A DNA stretch of 47,628 bases from a virus: positions 1 through 47,628 of the IMG/VR virus record IMGVR_UViG_3300025141_000169; one strand, 5' to 3'. This document shows, one piece after another, positions 1 through 8,150 of the stretch (position 1 is the first letter of the stretch; every line of letters starts with the position of its first letter). The notes below the pieces were generated by a model. The model saw nothing but the letters and a program-made list of their open reading frames with translations. It was not told the DNA's origin and ran no database searches. Made by a program: the position numbers and the translations under genes.

Positions 1-1939
1 CGGGGAAGTTGAATCTTAAAGTATCATATATGTTTGAGCCGCTTAACACATTGGCAGCACCAACGTCGGCACTAATTAAGCTCGAACCAGCTAAAATATA
101 AGGATTGCCACTACTTGGCTGCCCGGCAGCATAAACAACATCAACCCACTTTGTTGGGCCGGTGACGCCATAAGGAATGTACGATGAGTCAAACCCATTA
201 ACGAACTCAGAACTGATTTCGACGCGAATATACTTAGAACGATTATCAAATTCGCCAACCTCATAAACGCGGCCGGCGTTCTCATCATATGCAACATATT
301 TAGTACCAACCTTGCGTAACAAGTAGTTGTCTGAATTTGGATCTAAATTACATCCTTCAAAACGCTCTACAATTCTAGGAGCGGTGTCATCGTCACGCAG
401 CTGTCGAACTAAAACTGTAAATGAGCCATAAGCATATACATTTTCATTTATCGAAGGACGAATGTTTGTTAAGGATATCTTAAGATTGTTTTGCGTCCAC
501 TCACCAGCATCAAGACCAACAAAGCGGAAAAGCTTTTTAATGCGGTCGGCGGTGATCGCTGCCGTAACAGTGGTAAAAGTGCTAGTGTCGCTTGACATGT
601 CTTGGCTTAAGAACCAACCAGATTTAGCATAAGTGCTACTTTCTAAAGCGCCCTGTCCCAAGAAGTTGTTTTGGTAGATGGTGCTACCGCTAGCTAAACC
701 AACAATGGCGCCGGCAAAATCACCGCCAGTATATGTCGAAGACCCGCTACCTAGCTGATCTAAAAAGGTATTTTCATACGTTTCACCCAAGAAATACTTA
801 ACCTCGCCCTTGTCACTTAAACGGCCTAGCAACGTGGGATCTGTATTAAAAACCTTGCGAATGTAATTGGCCTTGCCCTTATTAAAACTAAATGTAAAGT
901 CTGCACTGGGCAAGCTGGTTCCACTAAATCTAACTGTGAACTCCGGTGCGCTCGCGGCTGAACCTGCGGCGCCGCCGATGAGAGTGCTGGTTTTTGCAAC
1001 GCTGGTACCACTTTCTAAATCATTGCCAACAAGATCTAAATTCCCGGCCTCTAAATACCAAATAGCCGCAACAGAGCCCGTAGCGTTACTTGTGCCGGTG
1101 TCGGCACCCCCCGTAAACGTATCGGCTGTGGTGGGGCTAACGCCGGTGACGCTCAAGTTGCCCGATGCGGCGGCGGCCGTATTTCCAGCGATGCCTCGCG
1201 TTACCTGAGTCACCGTAATCGCGCCGGCGGCCGCCGCGGTCGGGACAGTAATCGACGCAAGGCGCCCAGTGGATGAATCATAACCATGGCCATTTGCGGA
1301 CAATATGCAATCTCTGAGTGAGTCGGCCATTTCCGTAACCGTATACGACCCCCCATCGCCAGTGAATTCGGGTGGGGTTGCTGTCAAATCCTCGGTTGCC
1401 CGGGCTGTATACGCTACCGATCGGCCTTGGCCATCAGTTATTGTGAAGAGGGTGCCGTAAGGGATCGCGCCACCGGTGAACGTAATTATGGCCTGCGCGT
1501 GGGTGCCGCTGCCAGAAGGGGCAACAATCAATGCATAAGCGCCACCAACAGCAGTGCCATCATAAGCATCGCCAACTTTCCAGCCGGCATCGCCGGTACT
1601 CGTTTTGTTTACTGATTCAACGCCCAAAAGTCGAATATAAGTGGCAGTTTCGCCATTCTTTAACCACGACTGCATTCCATAAGTTCCATACATAGGAGAA
1701 GTCCGATTTCCTTCTCTCCACACATCACCGCCAGCCCCACCGGGAACCGGATTACCAAACGTTTGAACGAACTCTGAAAAGCTCTCAACTCTTACTGGTG
1801 TAAATGCAGGGCCTCTTGCCGCTCGGCCTATAATAACTGGACCCACAGCAGGAATCGCTGCAGGGATTTGAGACTTGTCTATCTCTTCAATGTGGATTTG
1901 CGGTGAGACAAACTTAAAATTCTTAGCTGAAACTGCCAT
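1..1939 (-). CDS. Tail sheath protein, gp18-like (3' end outside window)
   Basis: This gene forms the contractile sheath around the tail tube. The frame is open from ATG 1939 to the window edge, giving about 646 residues with no stop. The N-terminus reads MAVSAKNFKF, then EEIDKSQIPAAIPAVGPVI and a GRAARGPAF segment followed by FGNPVPGG; this is the typical opening of T4-type sheath proteins in environmental myophages. Roughly residues 150-340 are a Gly/Ala/Thr/Ser-rich, beta-type insertion (segments such as ITVTQVTRGIAGN and TFTGG) of the kind found as exposed add-on domains in phage virion proteins. This part is clearly GC-richer than the flanks. A strong Shine-Dalgarno (AAAGGAG) precedes the ATG. 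The tail tube gene would be expected just beyond position 1. Sheath identity is firm; the role of the insert is inferred. Confidence 0.9.
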   Translation of the reverse strand, partial: MAVSAKNFKFVSPQIHIEEIDKSQIPAAIPAVGPVIIGRAARGPAFTPVRVESFSEFVQTFGNPVPGGAGGDVWREGNRTSPMYGTYGMQSWLKNGETATYIRLLGVESVNKTSTGDAGWKVGDAYDGTAVGGAYALIVAPSGSGTHAQAIITFTGGAIPYGTLFTITDGQGRSVAYTARATEDLTATPPEFTGDGGSYTVTEMADSLRDCILSANGHGYDSSTGRLASITVPTAAAAGAITVTQVTRGIAGNTAAAASGNLSVTGVSPTTADTFTGGADTGTSNATGSVAAIWYLEAGNLDLVGNDLESGTSVAKTSTLIGGAAGSAASAPEFTVRFSGTSLPSADFTFSFNKGKANYIRKVFNTDPTLLGRLSDKGEVKYFLGETYENTFLDQLGSGSSTYTGGDFAGAIVGLASGSTIYQNNFLGQGALESSTYAKSGWFLSQDMSSDTSTFTTVTAAITADRIKKLFRFVGLDAGEWTQNNLKISLTNIRPSINENVYAYGSFTVLVRQLRDDDTAPRIVERFEGCNLDPNSDNYLLRKVGTKYVAYDENAGRVYEVGEFDNRSKYIRVEISSEFVNGFDSSYIPYGVTGPTKWVDVVYAAGQPSSGNPYILAGSSLISADVGAANVLSGSNIYDTLRFNFP

Positions 1940-2005
1940 GCTTGTGATTCTCCTTTAGACTCAATATTGTTTCTAAGGTAAATAGTTTTCGAAAAAGCAA
2001 AATGC

Positions 2006-2866
2006 TTACTCTCTATAAAAACCGTTTTTAATTGTTTCGTTAATATCGCCCGTCACTACTCTTTCGCGAGTAAAGCGAATAAGAACTGGGCCTTCTCGTT
2101 TTACCACAACTGGGGTATCTTGATTAACACTATTTGAAGTTACGTAGCCCAACACCTTAACTTTAATTTCTGAATCAAACCTCTTTTCCTCTTCGCCCAA
2201 AGCAGTAGAATTACTACCAACCGAATAATCAGACTCAATAAAGGCCTCGTAAACATGCTTTTCATGATTAACCAAAAATTGATTAATGCCGCCAGTATAA
2301 GTTTGAAAAGGCTGCAAAATTTGATTTAATTGTTGTAGATAGTTGGTTCTTGCTTTGATCGAATAATTGACATCTAAAAACACAGGATAAGGAATATAAA
2401 GAGTCTCGTAAACCGGTCCAACGCCATCTACTCCTTCTGGATATTTAAAATTATTTTGATTGAACAGCCTCTTTGATTCAGCATTTTTAAAATTTCTTGA
2501 TTTATCTTTTACAATCTTTCTTGAAATAGGATAGGCGCCGGCTTTCACATCCCCCTCAAACATCCTTATTGGAAATATATTACCGGGAATGGCGCGCTCA
2601 TCAACACTTGTTTTAGATATGCTGGTTCTCTCAACTATCATAGCCGGATAAATAATAGATTGTGAGTCAAGTTCTCTTAATTCTTTATTATTTTTAACTT
2701 GAAAAGCCCTTTCCGCGCTAATCCAAATAACTGGAACTTTTCTCATTCCTTCGTTGGAATCAGTATAAAGATTTAAAGTATCATTTAACCAATTGTAAAG
2801 CGCAGAATCAATCGTCTCTAAAGAAGATGGGGACATTACTTTATCTGGTGTTGATTTATCTTGCAT
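2006..2866 (-). CDS. Tail sheath terminator, gp15-like
   Basis: A 286-residue protein resembling T4 gp15, which caps the top of the sheath and joins tail to neck. It is close to the T4 length (272). Visible family-like features are the early segment VPVIWISAERAFQVKNN, then SIIYPAMIVERTSISK, then a helix with YLQQLNQILQPFQ and an acidic/beta C-terminal half. I chose ATG 2866; a TTG one codon upstream keeps the frame open but is less likely. The start overlaps the end of the gp14-like gene by 11 bases, which suggests translational coupling. The gene sits between gp14-like and sheath genes, the T4 order (13-14-15-18). Assignment rests on partial sequence resemblance plus synteny. Confidence 0.75.
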   Translation of the reverse strand: MQDKSTPDKVMSPSSLETIDSALYNWLNDTLNLYTDSNEGMRKVPVIWISAERAFQVKNNKELRELDSQSIIYPAMIVERTSISKTSVDERAIPGNIFPIRMFEGDVKAGAYPISRKIVKDKSRNFKNAESKRLFNQNNFKYPEGVDGVGPVYETLYIPYPVFLDVNYSIKARTNYLQQLNQILQPFQTYTGGINQFLVNHEKHVYEAFIESDYSVGSNSTALGEEEKRFDSEIKVKVLGYVTSNSVNQDTPVVVKREGPVLIRFTRERVVTGDINETIKNGFYRE

Positions 2867-3356
2867 CAAACTTGCCCTTTCTAGATCTCACACAATTCGC
2901 CACAATCTCATATCTGTAATCTATTTGACCAAATAATTGTTTTGGCTCGTTTAATTTAGTAATTTCGTAAAATATCTTACCATAAAGAACAAAATCGCCT
3001 TCTCTAACATATAAATCTTGATCTTCAGTTAAGCGCCTTTTACTAAAATGAACTATTAATGTGGCTTTTTTATCCACGCCGAACTCTAATGTTTCCGTTT
3101 CATAGCCGCCAAACTCTACTAAAGCATAAATCCTCACAGGGGGTAAAAACGTCTTCTTTATTGCCTCTCCATAAACTGGATGGTAATTTGAATGTTCTAT
3201 GCTTATAGGATAATATAAAATTGGCTGTGCAACAACACGCTCAGTAACTTCGTCTGTAACTTGTTTAACAAAATTTCTTTCTTTTTTATTAAAAAACAAA
3301 GGCCCCGGTGGAGCAGCAGGCTGAGTCCATTCGTCCTTTCGTGATTTAGTTGCCAT
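2856..3356 (-). CDS. Neck / head-completion protein, gp14-like
   Basis: A 166-residue protein likely to form part of the neck that seals the filled head and receives the tail. It is shorter than T4 gp14 (256). The pattern YYPISIEHSNYHPVYGE, then a VEFGGYETE strand, then VREGDFVLYGKIFYEI with EPKQLFGQ, follows the order seen in gp14 (YYVPREY, FEGYEG, KEGDLIYFP, EPYDPFYQLGQ). The N-terminal 20 residues are polar and probably disordered; the end is basic. It starts 3 bases after the gp13-like stop, with GGGGTGATAA in front of the ATG. The family call comes from aligned motifs by eye plus gene order; a head-tail adaptor of another family is the main alternative. Confidence 0.7.
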   Translation of the reverse strand: MATKSRKDEWTQPAAPPGPLFFNKKERNFVKQVTDEVTERVVAQPILYYPISIEHSNYHPVYGEAIKKTFLPPVRIYALVEFGGYETETLEFGVDKKATLIVHFSKRRLTEDQDLYVREGDFVLYGKIFYEITKLNEPKQLFGQIDYRYEIVANCVRSRKGKFDAR

Positions 3357-3359
3357 TTA

Positions 3360-4631
3360 TCACCCCTGAAAAATAACCATTGGAATATTAGCAAAAGTCT
3401 CATTTGTATTCTTTGCCATTGCCAGATTAGTTTCTGACATTTTAGCGTATGTTAGTTCTTCTAAAATCTTATTAAGCTCTTCTTTTAAATCGCCTTTTTC
3501 TTTTTCTGCTTGGCCCAATAGATCACTTGCGTTTAAGGTTACCGTATCTCCGGGGATTGGCACGGAGCCGCCGAATTTACCACGTATTTGGCCCAACATT
3601 TCTTTTGTAACTGCTAAAGCATACCTTCTAATCCACTGCTTGCCTATGCTATTAATATTGGTATAAGCAATGTTATTAAATGGCAACGTGTTCATGTTGT
3701 TTATGCCGGTGAGGCCCTCTTTTCTACTAGTATCTTCATTTAGGGCGCCCAGTTCAACGTACCAACGAAACCAAATTCTATCTGGATAGCCGCCGGCCTG
3801 TGGTTGTGGAAATAAGCGTAAGTAATTATCAATAATTTCATAGGAATAGTGACTCACTCTTGTATAAATCGAATCTTCATAGGCCATAGCTTGTAATTTG
3901 TTTTGCCAAGATGGGACAACTTCAAAAGTTGAATCATCCGAATATTGTCCGTAAGTACTTAAATTACCAATAACATTAAGAGCCCCATAATAGGCATAAA
4001 AGCGCCACATAGTAAATGGCGACTTATACCATACCTGATCAACAATAATTCTTTTTTGATTGCCTGCAGGGCCCACGACTGATCCATGACTAGAAGACGC
4101 CCAATATTGTAAATCATAATCCGAGACTTCATCAGTTATTGTAATCGAAGAAGAATAAAATCTAACATCCCCATTTAGGCCGGCGTAGGTGGAAATCCCT
4201 CTAGCAATCCTTGTTGGATATTCCATTCTAAATTTTGGAAATTTAATTTCGGCATTACTGCCAGAAGCATCTCCTGCAACTGGATTGCCATTGTGGTCAA
4301 AACTAGCTGTTGCGCTTCCTAAAAGATTTGGCAGCGCATTTTTTGCTTGGTGTAAATTTATAATATAAGAATATTCTAATACAGACTCTTCATAAGCAGC
4401 AAAAACGTTTTCCTTGGTTAATTCAATATCAAGAACGTCTCCACCCAATTTGCGATATGTAAAAGCAACCTGATCAGAGGCTCCAGACGCAAAATAAACA
4501 GAGTCTAATGAGCCGCCCGATTTATATATTCCGAAAGGATAGCTTCCCGTGTAAGCTGCGAGTGGTGTTGACCCACTTGCTAAAATAACAGTAGAAGTAG
4601 AACTGGCTGGTGTTAAGGTTGGTTTTGCCAT
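3360..4631 (-). CDS. Neck protein, gp13-like
   Basis: A 423-residue protein, longer than T4 gp13 (309), expected to sit under the portal and help close the packaged head. The first 60 residues are Ser/Thr/Gly-rich. The middle is rich in aromatic residues (KSPFTMWRFYAYYGALN, DNYLRLFPQP, RIWFRWYVELG). The C-terminal helix IRRYALAVTKEMLGQIRGKF, followed by VPIPGDTVTLNASDLL and a charged coiled-coil segment, is a hallmark of this neck protein group. ATG 4631 has GAGGAG about ten bases upstream and is the first gene after the capsid terminator. The gp14- and gp15-like genes follow directly. Function is inferred from family pattern and synteny. Confidence 0.75.
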   Translation of the reverse strand: MAKPTLTPASSTSTVILASGSTPLAAYTGSYPFGIYKSGGSLDSVYFASGASDQVAFTYRKLGGDVLDIELTKENVFAAYEESVLEYSYIINLHQAKNALPNLLGSATASFDHNGNPVAGDASGSNAEIKFPKFRMEYPTRIARGISTYAGLNGDVRFYSSSITITDEVSDYDLQYWASSSHGSVVGPAGNQKRIIVDQVWYKSPFTMWRFYAYYGALNVIGNLSTYGQYSDDSTFEVVPSWQNKLQAMAYEDSIYTRVSHYSYEIIDNYLRLFPQPQAGGYPDRIWFRWYVELGALNEDTSRKEGLTGINNMNTLPFNNIAYTNINSIGKQWIRRYALAVTKEMLGQIRGKFGGSVPIPGDTVTLNASDLLGQAEKEKGDLKEELNKILEELTYAKMSETNLAMAKNTNETFANIPMVIFQG

Positions 4632-4674
4632 TTAATAAATAACTCCTCACTATTAAATAGTTTGTATAAAGAAG

Positions 4675-4700
4675 AACCCCCGGCCCTAAGACCGGGGGTT
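4675..4700 (-). terminator. Strong intrinsic terminator after the major capsid gene
   Basis: A perfect 9-bp stem (AACCCCCGG at 4675-4683 pairing with CCGGGGGTT at 4692-4700) encloses an 8-base loop. On the minus strand the hairpin is followed by CTTCTTTATA, a T-rich tail; on the plus strand it is followed by CCAATTTTT, so it could also stop leftover plus-strand transcription. It lies 37 bases past the capsid stop codon in the only clear gap of the left half. It probably sets the 3' end of the abundant capsid mRNA and lowers read-through into neck genes. Confidence 0.85.
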
Positions 4701-4737
4701 CCAATTTTTACGCTATGTTATTGTAAAAACAACCAGA

Positions 4738-6579
4738 TTAACCAGTCATGTTCTCAACAACAACAACGCCGTACATATCAGGACGAACCATCTTCTTGGC
4801 GTAGCGAGTCAACACGCCCTTGCGGGGCACGAAGTCTTCCACACCAAAGATAGTTGGCGTAACCTGCAGTGGCACGTATGGAGCGTATACGAAGCCGCTT
4901 TCAAGGAAGCTATTGCCTCTGCGGCCAACCAAGACCACAGAACGCGGGAAGTAAGGATCAACGTAAACGTCGAACTTCTTACTCATAGAGCCAACCTTAG
5001 CCGCACCAACACTATTGCCCTTAAGCTCATCAGCGCTAATCGTTGCACGGAAGCCAGAGGTGAACTCAAGCAAATTGGCAACTTCTGGCGAGCAAACAAC
5101 AAAGTTCGCGCCGCCACGAAGCGTCTTACGATGAATACGAGCCGACACATCATTGATGGTTTCAGCAAGAGTCTCATACCACTCACTAACCGTACCGGTG
5201 AAGTCCGGTGGCGCTGTAGCCGATGCCAAGTTGACACCAGTTTCGCGATTCACAAACTTACCGGGTCGGCGTGACCAATAAAGACGGGCGCCGGTGGCAC
5301 CCTTGAGAAGATCCTCAAGAATCTCCTGATCAATCTCAAGCGCAATCTGCTCAGACAAAATGCTCGTAAGCTCGACTTCGGCGTCGAGATTGTGATAAGC
5401 ATTCAAATCCTGAGCAAGCTCTGGCGACCACTTCGCCTTGAGCTTCTTGGTCTCTGCCGTAACGCTGATCGAGTCAACCTGAATGTCGATCTCGGGGATG
5501 ACGAAGTTCTGGCCAGCCAGACCAGTGTGGGTCGATGACCCCACGCCGTCGCCGGCGCCTTCGTCCCAGAGATCCAAGTCGAGAGCACCGATCGAAGTTG
5601 TATTTGCATTTGCAAGATCTGCGCGTGACCATGAACACCCCGAATTCGTGATACCTCGCGTTGTGATAGCGCGAGATGAATAGTCGTTCGCCGCATCAGT
5701 ACCGAAATTGGTAATGATAGACTGGGTAGAACTGTAAAGAACAAAGATAACCTTACTCCTATCAGCCGGATCGAGCTTGGTTAAGCGACGAACGGTTGAT
5801 ACGGTCTGCGCACCGCTGGTGCCGGCTCCACTAATCTCCGAAACGTCCATAGCAATAAGATCATTAACACTAGAATTAGTGAAATCAGTCAATGTGCCGC
5901 TAGCGGCAACATAGTAATTGGTACCATCATTCGTCACATCCGGATCCCAACTCAGAATGCGCAACGAAGGCTCATCAGTAATTGCGTTACCCAGCACGCC
6001 AGCGCCACCACCTATGCCTGCTGCTTGTGCAGCGAGCACACCATCGTAGGAAACGTGAGGTTGCAACTCGATCTTCGCGACATTCGTACCAGAAGGCGAA
6101 GAATAGGCGTTATTCAAGCTGTAAAAACTAGTTTCAGCATTGGCGCCACCAAGGTTAACACCACCAGTAATATCAGCACCACGAACGGCGCCACCATAAA
6201 TTGATTGGCCGGCCGTTGCGCCGGCGTACTCGCGAGTGTTAGCAAACGTAAAGTCCAAGAAGAAGATGAGGCCCGAGGGCAAACTCATCGGCTGGACTGA
6301 AACCAATTCGTTGGCAATTAAGCCACCGAATACACGACGGACGATCGGAAACGCGACGGCTGCGAAGCCCTCAACATCACCAGCACTCATCGTGCTTGCT
6401 TCACGAAGAAGCTCTTTTGCTTGATTCTCAAGCAACCGCGCCATACTCTGTCGAGTGCGCTCATTGTCAAGTCCTTCCAAGAGGCCGGTCTTTTCCCACT
6501 TATTCAGTAGGGCAGCACCTTCCTTCTGGAGGTCGCGACTGACAATATTTTTTGTTAAACTTTCAACTATTGTAGACAT
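4738..6579 (-). CDS. Major capsid protein, gp23-like
   Basis: The main shell protein, 613 residues against 521 in T4 gp23. Recognisable segments are LLNKWEKTGLLEGL (24-37), MARLLENQAKELLRE (46-60), FPIVRRVFGGLIANELVSVQPM (77-98) and KLKAKWSPELAQDL (379-392) followed by ELTSILSEQIALEIDQEI. All align with T4 gp23. ELLRE/A at 56-61 fits the L/I-x-E rule of the gp21 protease and lies near the T4 maturation site (E65/A66), so cleavage after E60 is predicted. The extra length sits mainly between about residues 130 and 360, where T4 phages carry the exposed insertion domain. The gene is GC-richer than its neighbours, has an ideal ribosome site and ends at a terminator, as expected for the most abundant product. 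Confidence 0.95.
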   Translation of the reverse strand: MSTIVESLTKNIVSRDLQKEGAALLNKWEKTGLLEGLDNERTRQSMARLLENQAKELLREASTMSAGDVEGFAAVAFPIVRRVFGGLIANELVSVQPMSLPSGLIFFLDFTFANTREYAGATAGQSIYGGAVRGADITGGVNLGGANAETSFYSLNNAYSSPSGTNVAKIELQPHVSYDGVLAAQAAGIGGGAGVLGNAITDEPSLRILSWDPDVTNDGTNYYVAASGTLTDFTNSSVNDLIAMDVSEISGAGTSGAQTVSTVRRLTKLDPADRSKVIFVLYSSTQSIITNFGTDAANDYSSRAITTRGITNSGCSWSRADLANANTTSIGALDLDLWDEGAGDGVGSSTHTGLAGQNFVIPEIDIQVDSISVTAETKKLKAKWSPELAQDLNAYHNLDAEVELTSILSEQIALEIDQEILEDLLKGATGARLYWSRRPGKFVNRETGVNLASATAPPDFTGTVSEWYETLAETINDVSARIHRKTLRGGANFVVCSPEVANLLEFTSGFRATISADELKGNSVGAAKVGSMSKKFDVYVDPYFPRSVVLVGRRGNSFLESGFVYAPYVPLQVTPTIFGVEDFVPRKGVLTRYAKKMVRPDMYGVVVVENMTG

Positions 6580-6586
6580 TTTTTTT

Positions 6587-6592
6587 CCTCCT
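6587..6592 (-). promoter_or_regulatory. Consensus Shine-Dalgarno site of the capsid gene
   Basis: On the minus strand AGGAGG is followed by seven A residues and then the capsid ATG at 6579. This is a full consensus site with ideal spacing in an unpaired A-rich context. It directly follows the scaffold stop codon (TAA, 6596-6594). It supports the chosen capsid start and very high translation. Confidence 0.75.
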
Positions 6593-6593
6593 T

Positions 6594-7850
6594 TTAGTTA
6601 ATAATGTCAATTCCTGCCAATCGTTTCATTCGCGCAGCAAAAGGATCCTTTTCAGGTTCTTTAGCTTTTGGATTACGAACTAACAATTGTGAAGAACGTC
6701 GTGAAACTGCCTCACCCAGCGATTCCGGACCTCTTGAACGAGTTACCTGCACTGTGTTTTTTAACGTGTCATACACGATCTTCGCTTGTTCCACACTTTC
6801 AGTTTTTTCTAGACTTTCGACAATTCTATCTTTCTGTCGTCTATTAAGAGATCGGTCAGACAAAACCTTATTTGTGTAGAGCATCTTAACGTTCATTAAT
6901 TGAGACTCTTCAAATTTCTCTTTGAGTCCATTAAAGCCCTCAATTAATGTGTTATATTGCTTTTTAAAATCATTAAATGTTTTCTTACTCTCTTTGAGAG
7001 CTACATTTAATGATTTATTCTTTTGAATTAGTAAATTGTTTTTCTTTACTAATGATTCGTTCTTTTTTTCAAGATCTTCGGCTTCTTCAACCATCTGGGC
7101 TAGCAACAAATTTATGCTACTTTGCTCATCAGAGGTGCCGAAAGAGTCATTTGTTTCTTTGGCATATTTGTAATCTACCTTAATGCCTTCTTCTACATAC
7201 TTATCATCTTCTTCAACTTCTTCTTCGTCATCATCGTCGTCGTCTTCTTCATCGTCGTCTTCGTCGTCGTCTTCTTCATCGTCGTCTTCGTCTTTCCCAG
7301 TAGCAGAGCTAAGTCCCACCAGCTTGTCTTCGTCAATGGCGGCTTCGGCCAGCATGTTATCATCCAAATCAAGAAGCTCTTCGCCAAGCAACTCTTCCAA
7401 CAAATCCTCTTCTATTTCCAGAGACTCGGCAAGGTTGCGCGCTGTTGGGCCACGATCTGGATCCATTTCATAATCATTTAGGGCATCTAAATTAATAGTA
7501 ATTAATTCGCCCTCTTGTGGGTATTCTGTATATCCAATGGTCGCACCATCTAAAGCCGCATATTCAACCTTGCTTGGCAAATGATCTTTATCTTCGCCGG
7601 TTGCAGCGAAATCAACAGGCGTTGGTGCGGGGCCGGTGGCTGTGGCGGCTTCGTCGGCGCCTAAATCCATACCACCGCCTGCTCCAAGATCGGCACCCAA
7701 ACCAGCAATATCTTCTTGCTCCAGCAATTTTTCCATTTGGTTTTTAATTTCACCTGAATATTTTTCAATAATAAGATGCTCTGCATTGCGAACTGCTGCG
7801 TCTTTTAACGACTTGGCGTCTATTATAGCCTGCTCTAACATTGATGACAT
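6594..7850 (-). CDS. Prohead core scaffolding protein, gp22-like
   Basis: A 418-residue internal scaffold on which the capsid shell assembles before it is cut up by the protease. It has an N-terminal helix (MLEQAIIDAKSLKDAAVRNA), a Gly/Asp-rich stretch with LGADLGAGGGMDLGAD, several L/I-x-E sites, an extreme Asp/Glu run of about 30 residues (encoded at about 7199-7290 by GAA/GAT-type repeats), then about 140 residues of coiled coil, and a C-terminus RMKRLAGIDIIN like the T4 gp22 end. T4 gp22 has 269 residues; the surplus is mostly the acidic region. It lies immediately upstream of the capsid gene, as gene 22 does in T4. The family call is strong from architecture and position. Confidence 0.85.
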   Translation of the reverse strand: MSSMLEQAIIDAKSLKDAAVRNAEHLIIEKYSGEIKNQMEKLLEQEDIAGLGADLGAGGGMDLGADEAATATGPAPTPVDFAATGEDKDHLPSKVEYAALDGATIGYTEYPQEGELITINLDALNDYEMDPDRGPTARNLAESLEIEEDLLEELLGEELLDLDDNMLAEAAIDEDKLVGLSSATGKDEDDDEEDDDEDDDEEDDDDDDEEEVEEDDKYVEEGIKVDYKYAKETNDSFGTSDEQSSINLLLAQMVEEAEDLEKKNESLVKKNNLLIQKNKSLNVALKESKKTFNDFKKQYNTLIEGFNGLKEKFEESQLMNVKMLYTNKVLSDRSLNRRQKDRIVESLEKTESVEQAKIVYDTLKNTVQVTRSRGPESLGEAVSRRSSQLLVRNPKAKEPEKDPFAARMKRLAGIDIIN

Positions 7851-7906
7851 GTGGTGGCTCCCATACTTTTACTCTTAATAATTAGTAATCAAAATTTTAA
7901 AATGAC

Positions 7907-8140
7907 CTATGGAGTCGGAGGGTTGTTCGGAATTGTATAGCCATTCTCTATTAGCCACACATCTACTGTTTCTTTTGGCCACATGGTTTGCTTTTTTATT
8001 ATGGCACTTGAAGGATTTGTATGCCCCCAATCAACGTGGGCGATATATTTAGTGCCGCTTTTGTAAACTTCTATTCCCGTGGTCGTCGAGGTTGCGACCG
8101 TTTGTACATAATAAGTTACAGACTGGGGTTGGGTACTCAT
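7907..8140 (-). CDS. Small unknown virion-region protein
   Basis: A 77-residue protein I do not recognise. The sequence is mostly beta-prone: SVTYYVQTVATSTTTGIEVYKSGTKYIAHV, then a Trp/Pro-rich tail ending in NNPPTP. There is no signal peptide, membrane helix or cysteine. It sits between a LamG-like protein and the scaffold gene in the head block, 56 bases before the scaffold start. Its size and context are compatible with a small capsid decoration or accessory protein, but nothing in the sequence proves it. Confidence 0.6.
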   Translation of the reverse strand: MSTQPQSVTYYVQTVATSTTTGIEVYKSGTKYIAHVDWGHTNPSSAIIKKQTMWPKETVDVWLIENGYTIPNNPPTP

Positions 8141-8150
8141 TTTTTGTTTC

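Noticed and set aside
7183-7473. Plus-strand Ser-rich open frame opposite the acidic run of the scaffold gene
   Set aside because: It is the mirror of GAA/GAT codon repeats (Ser/Phe/Val runs on the other strand), has no ribosome site and lies fully inside a well-supported gene.
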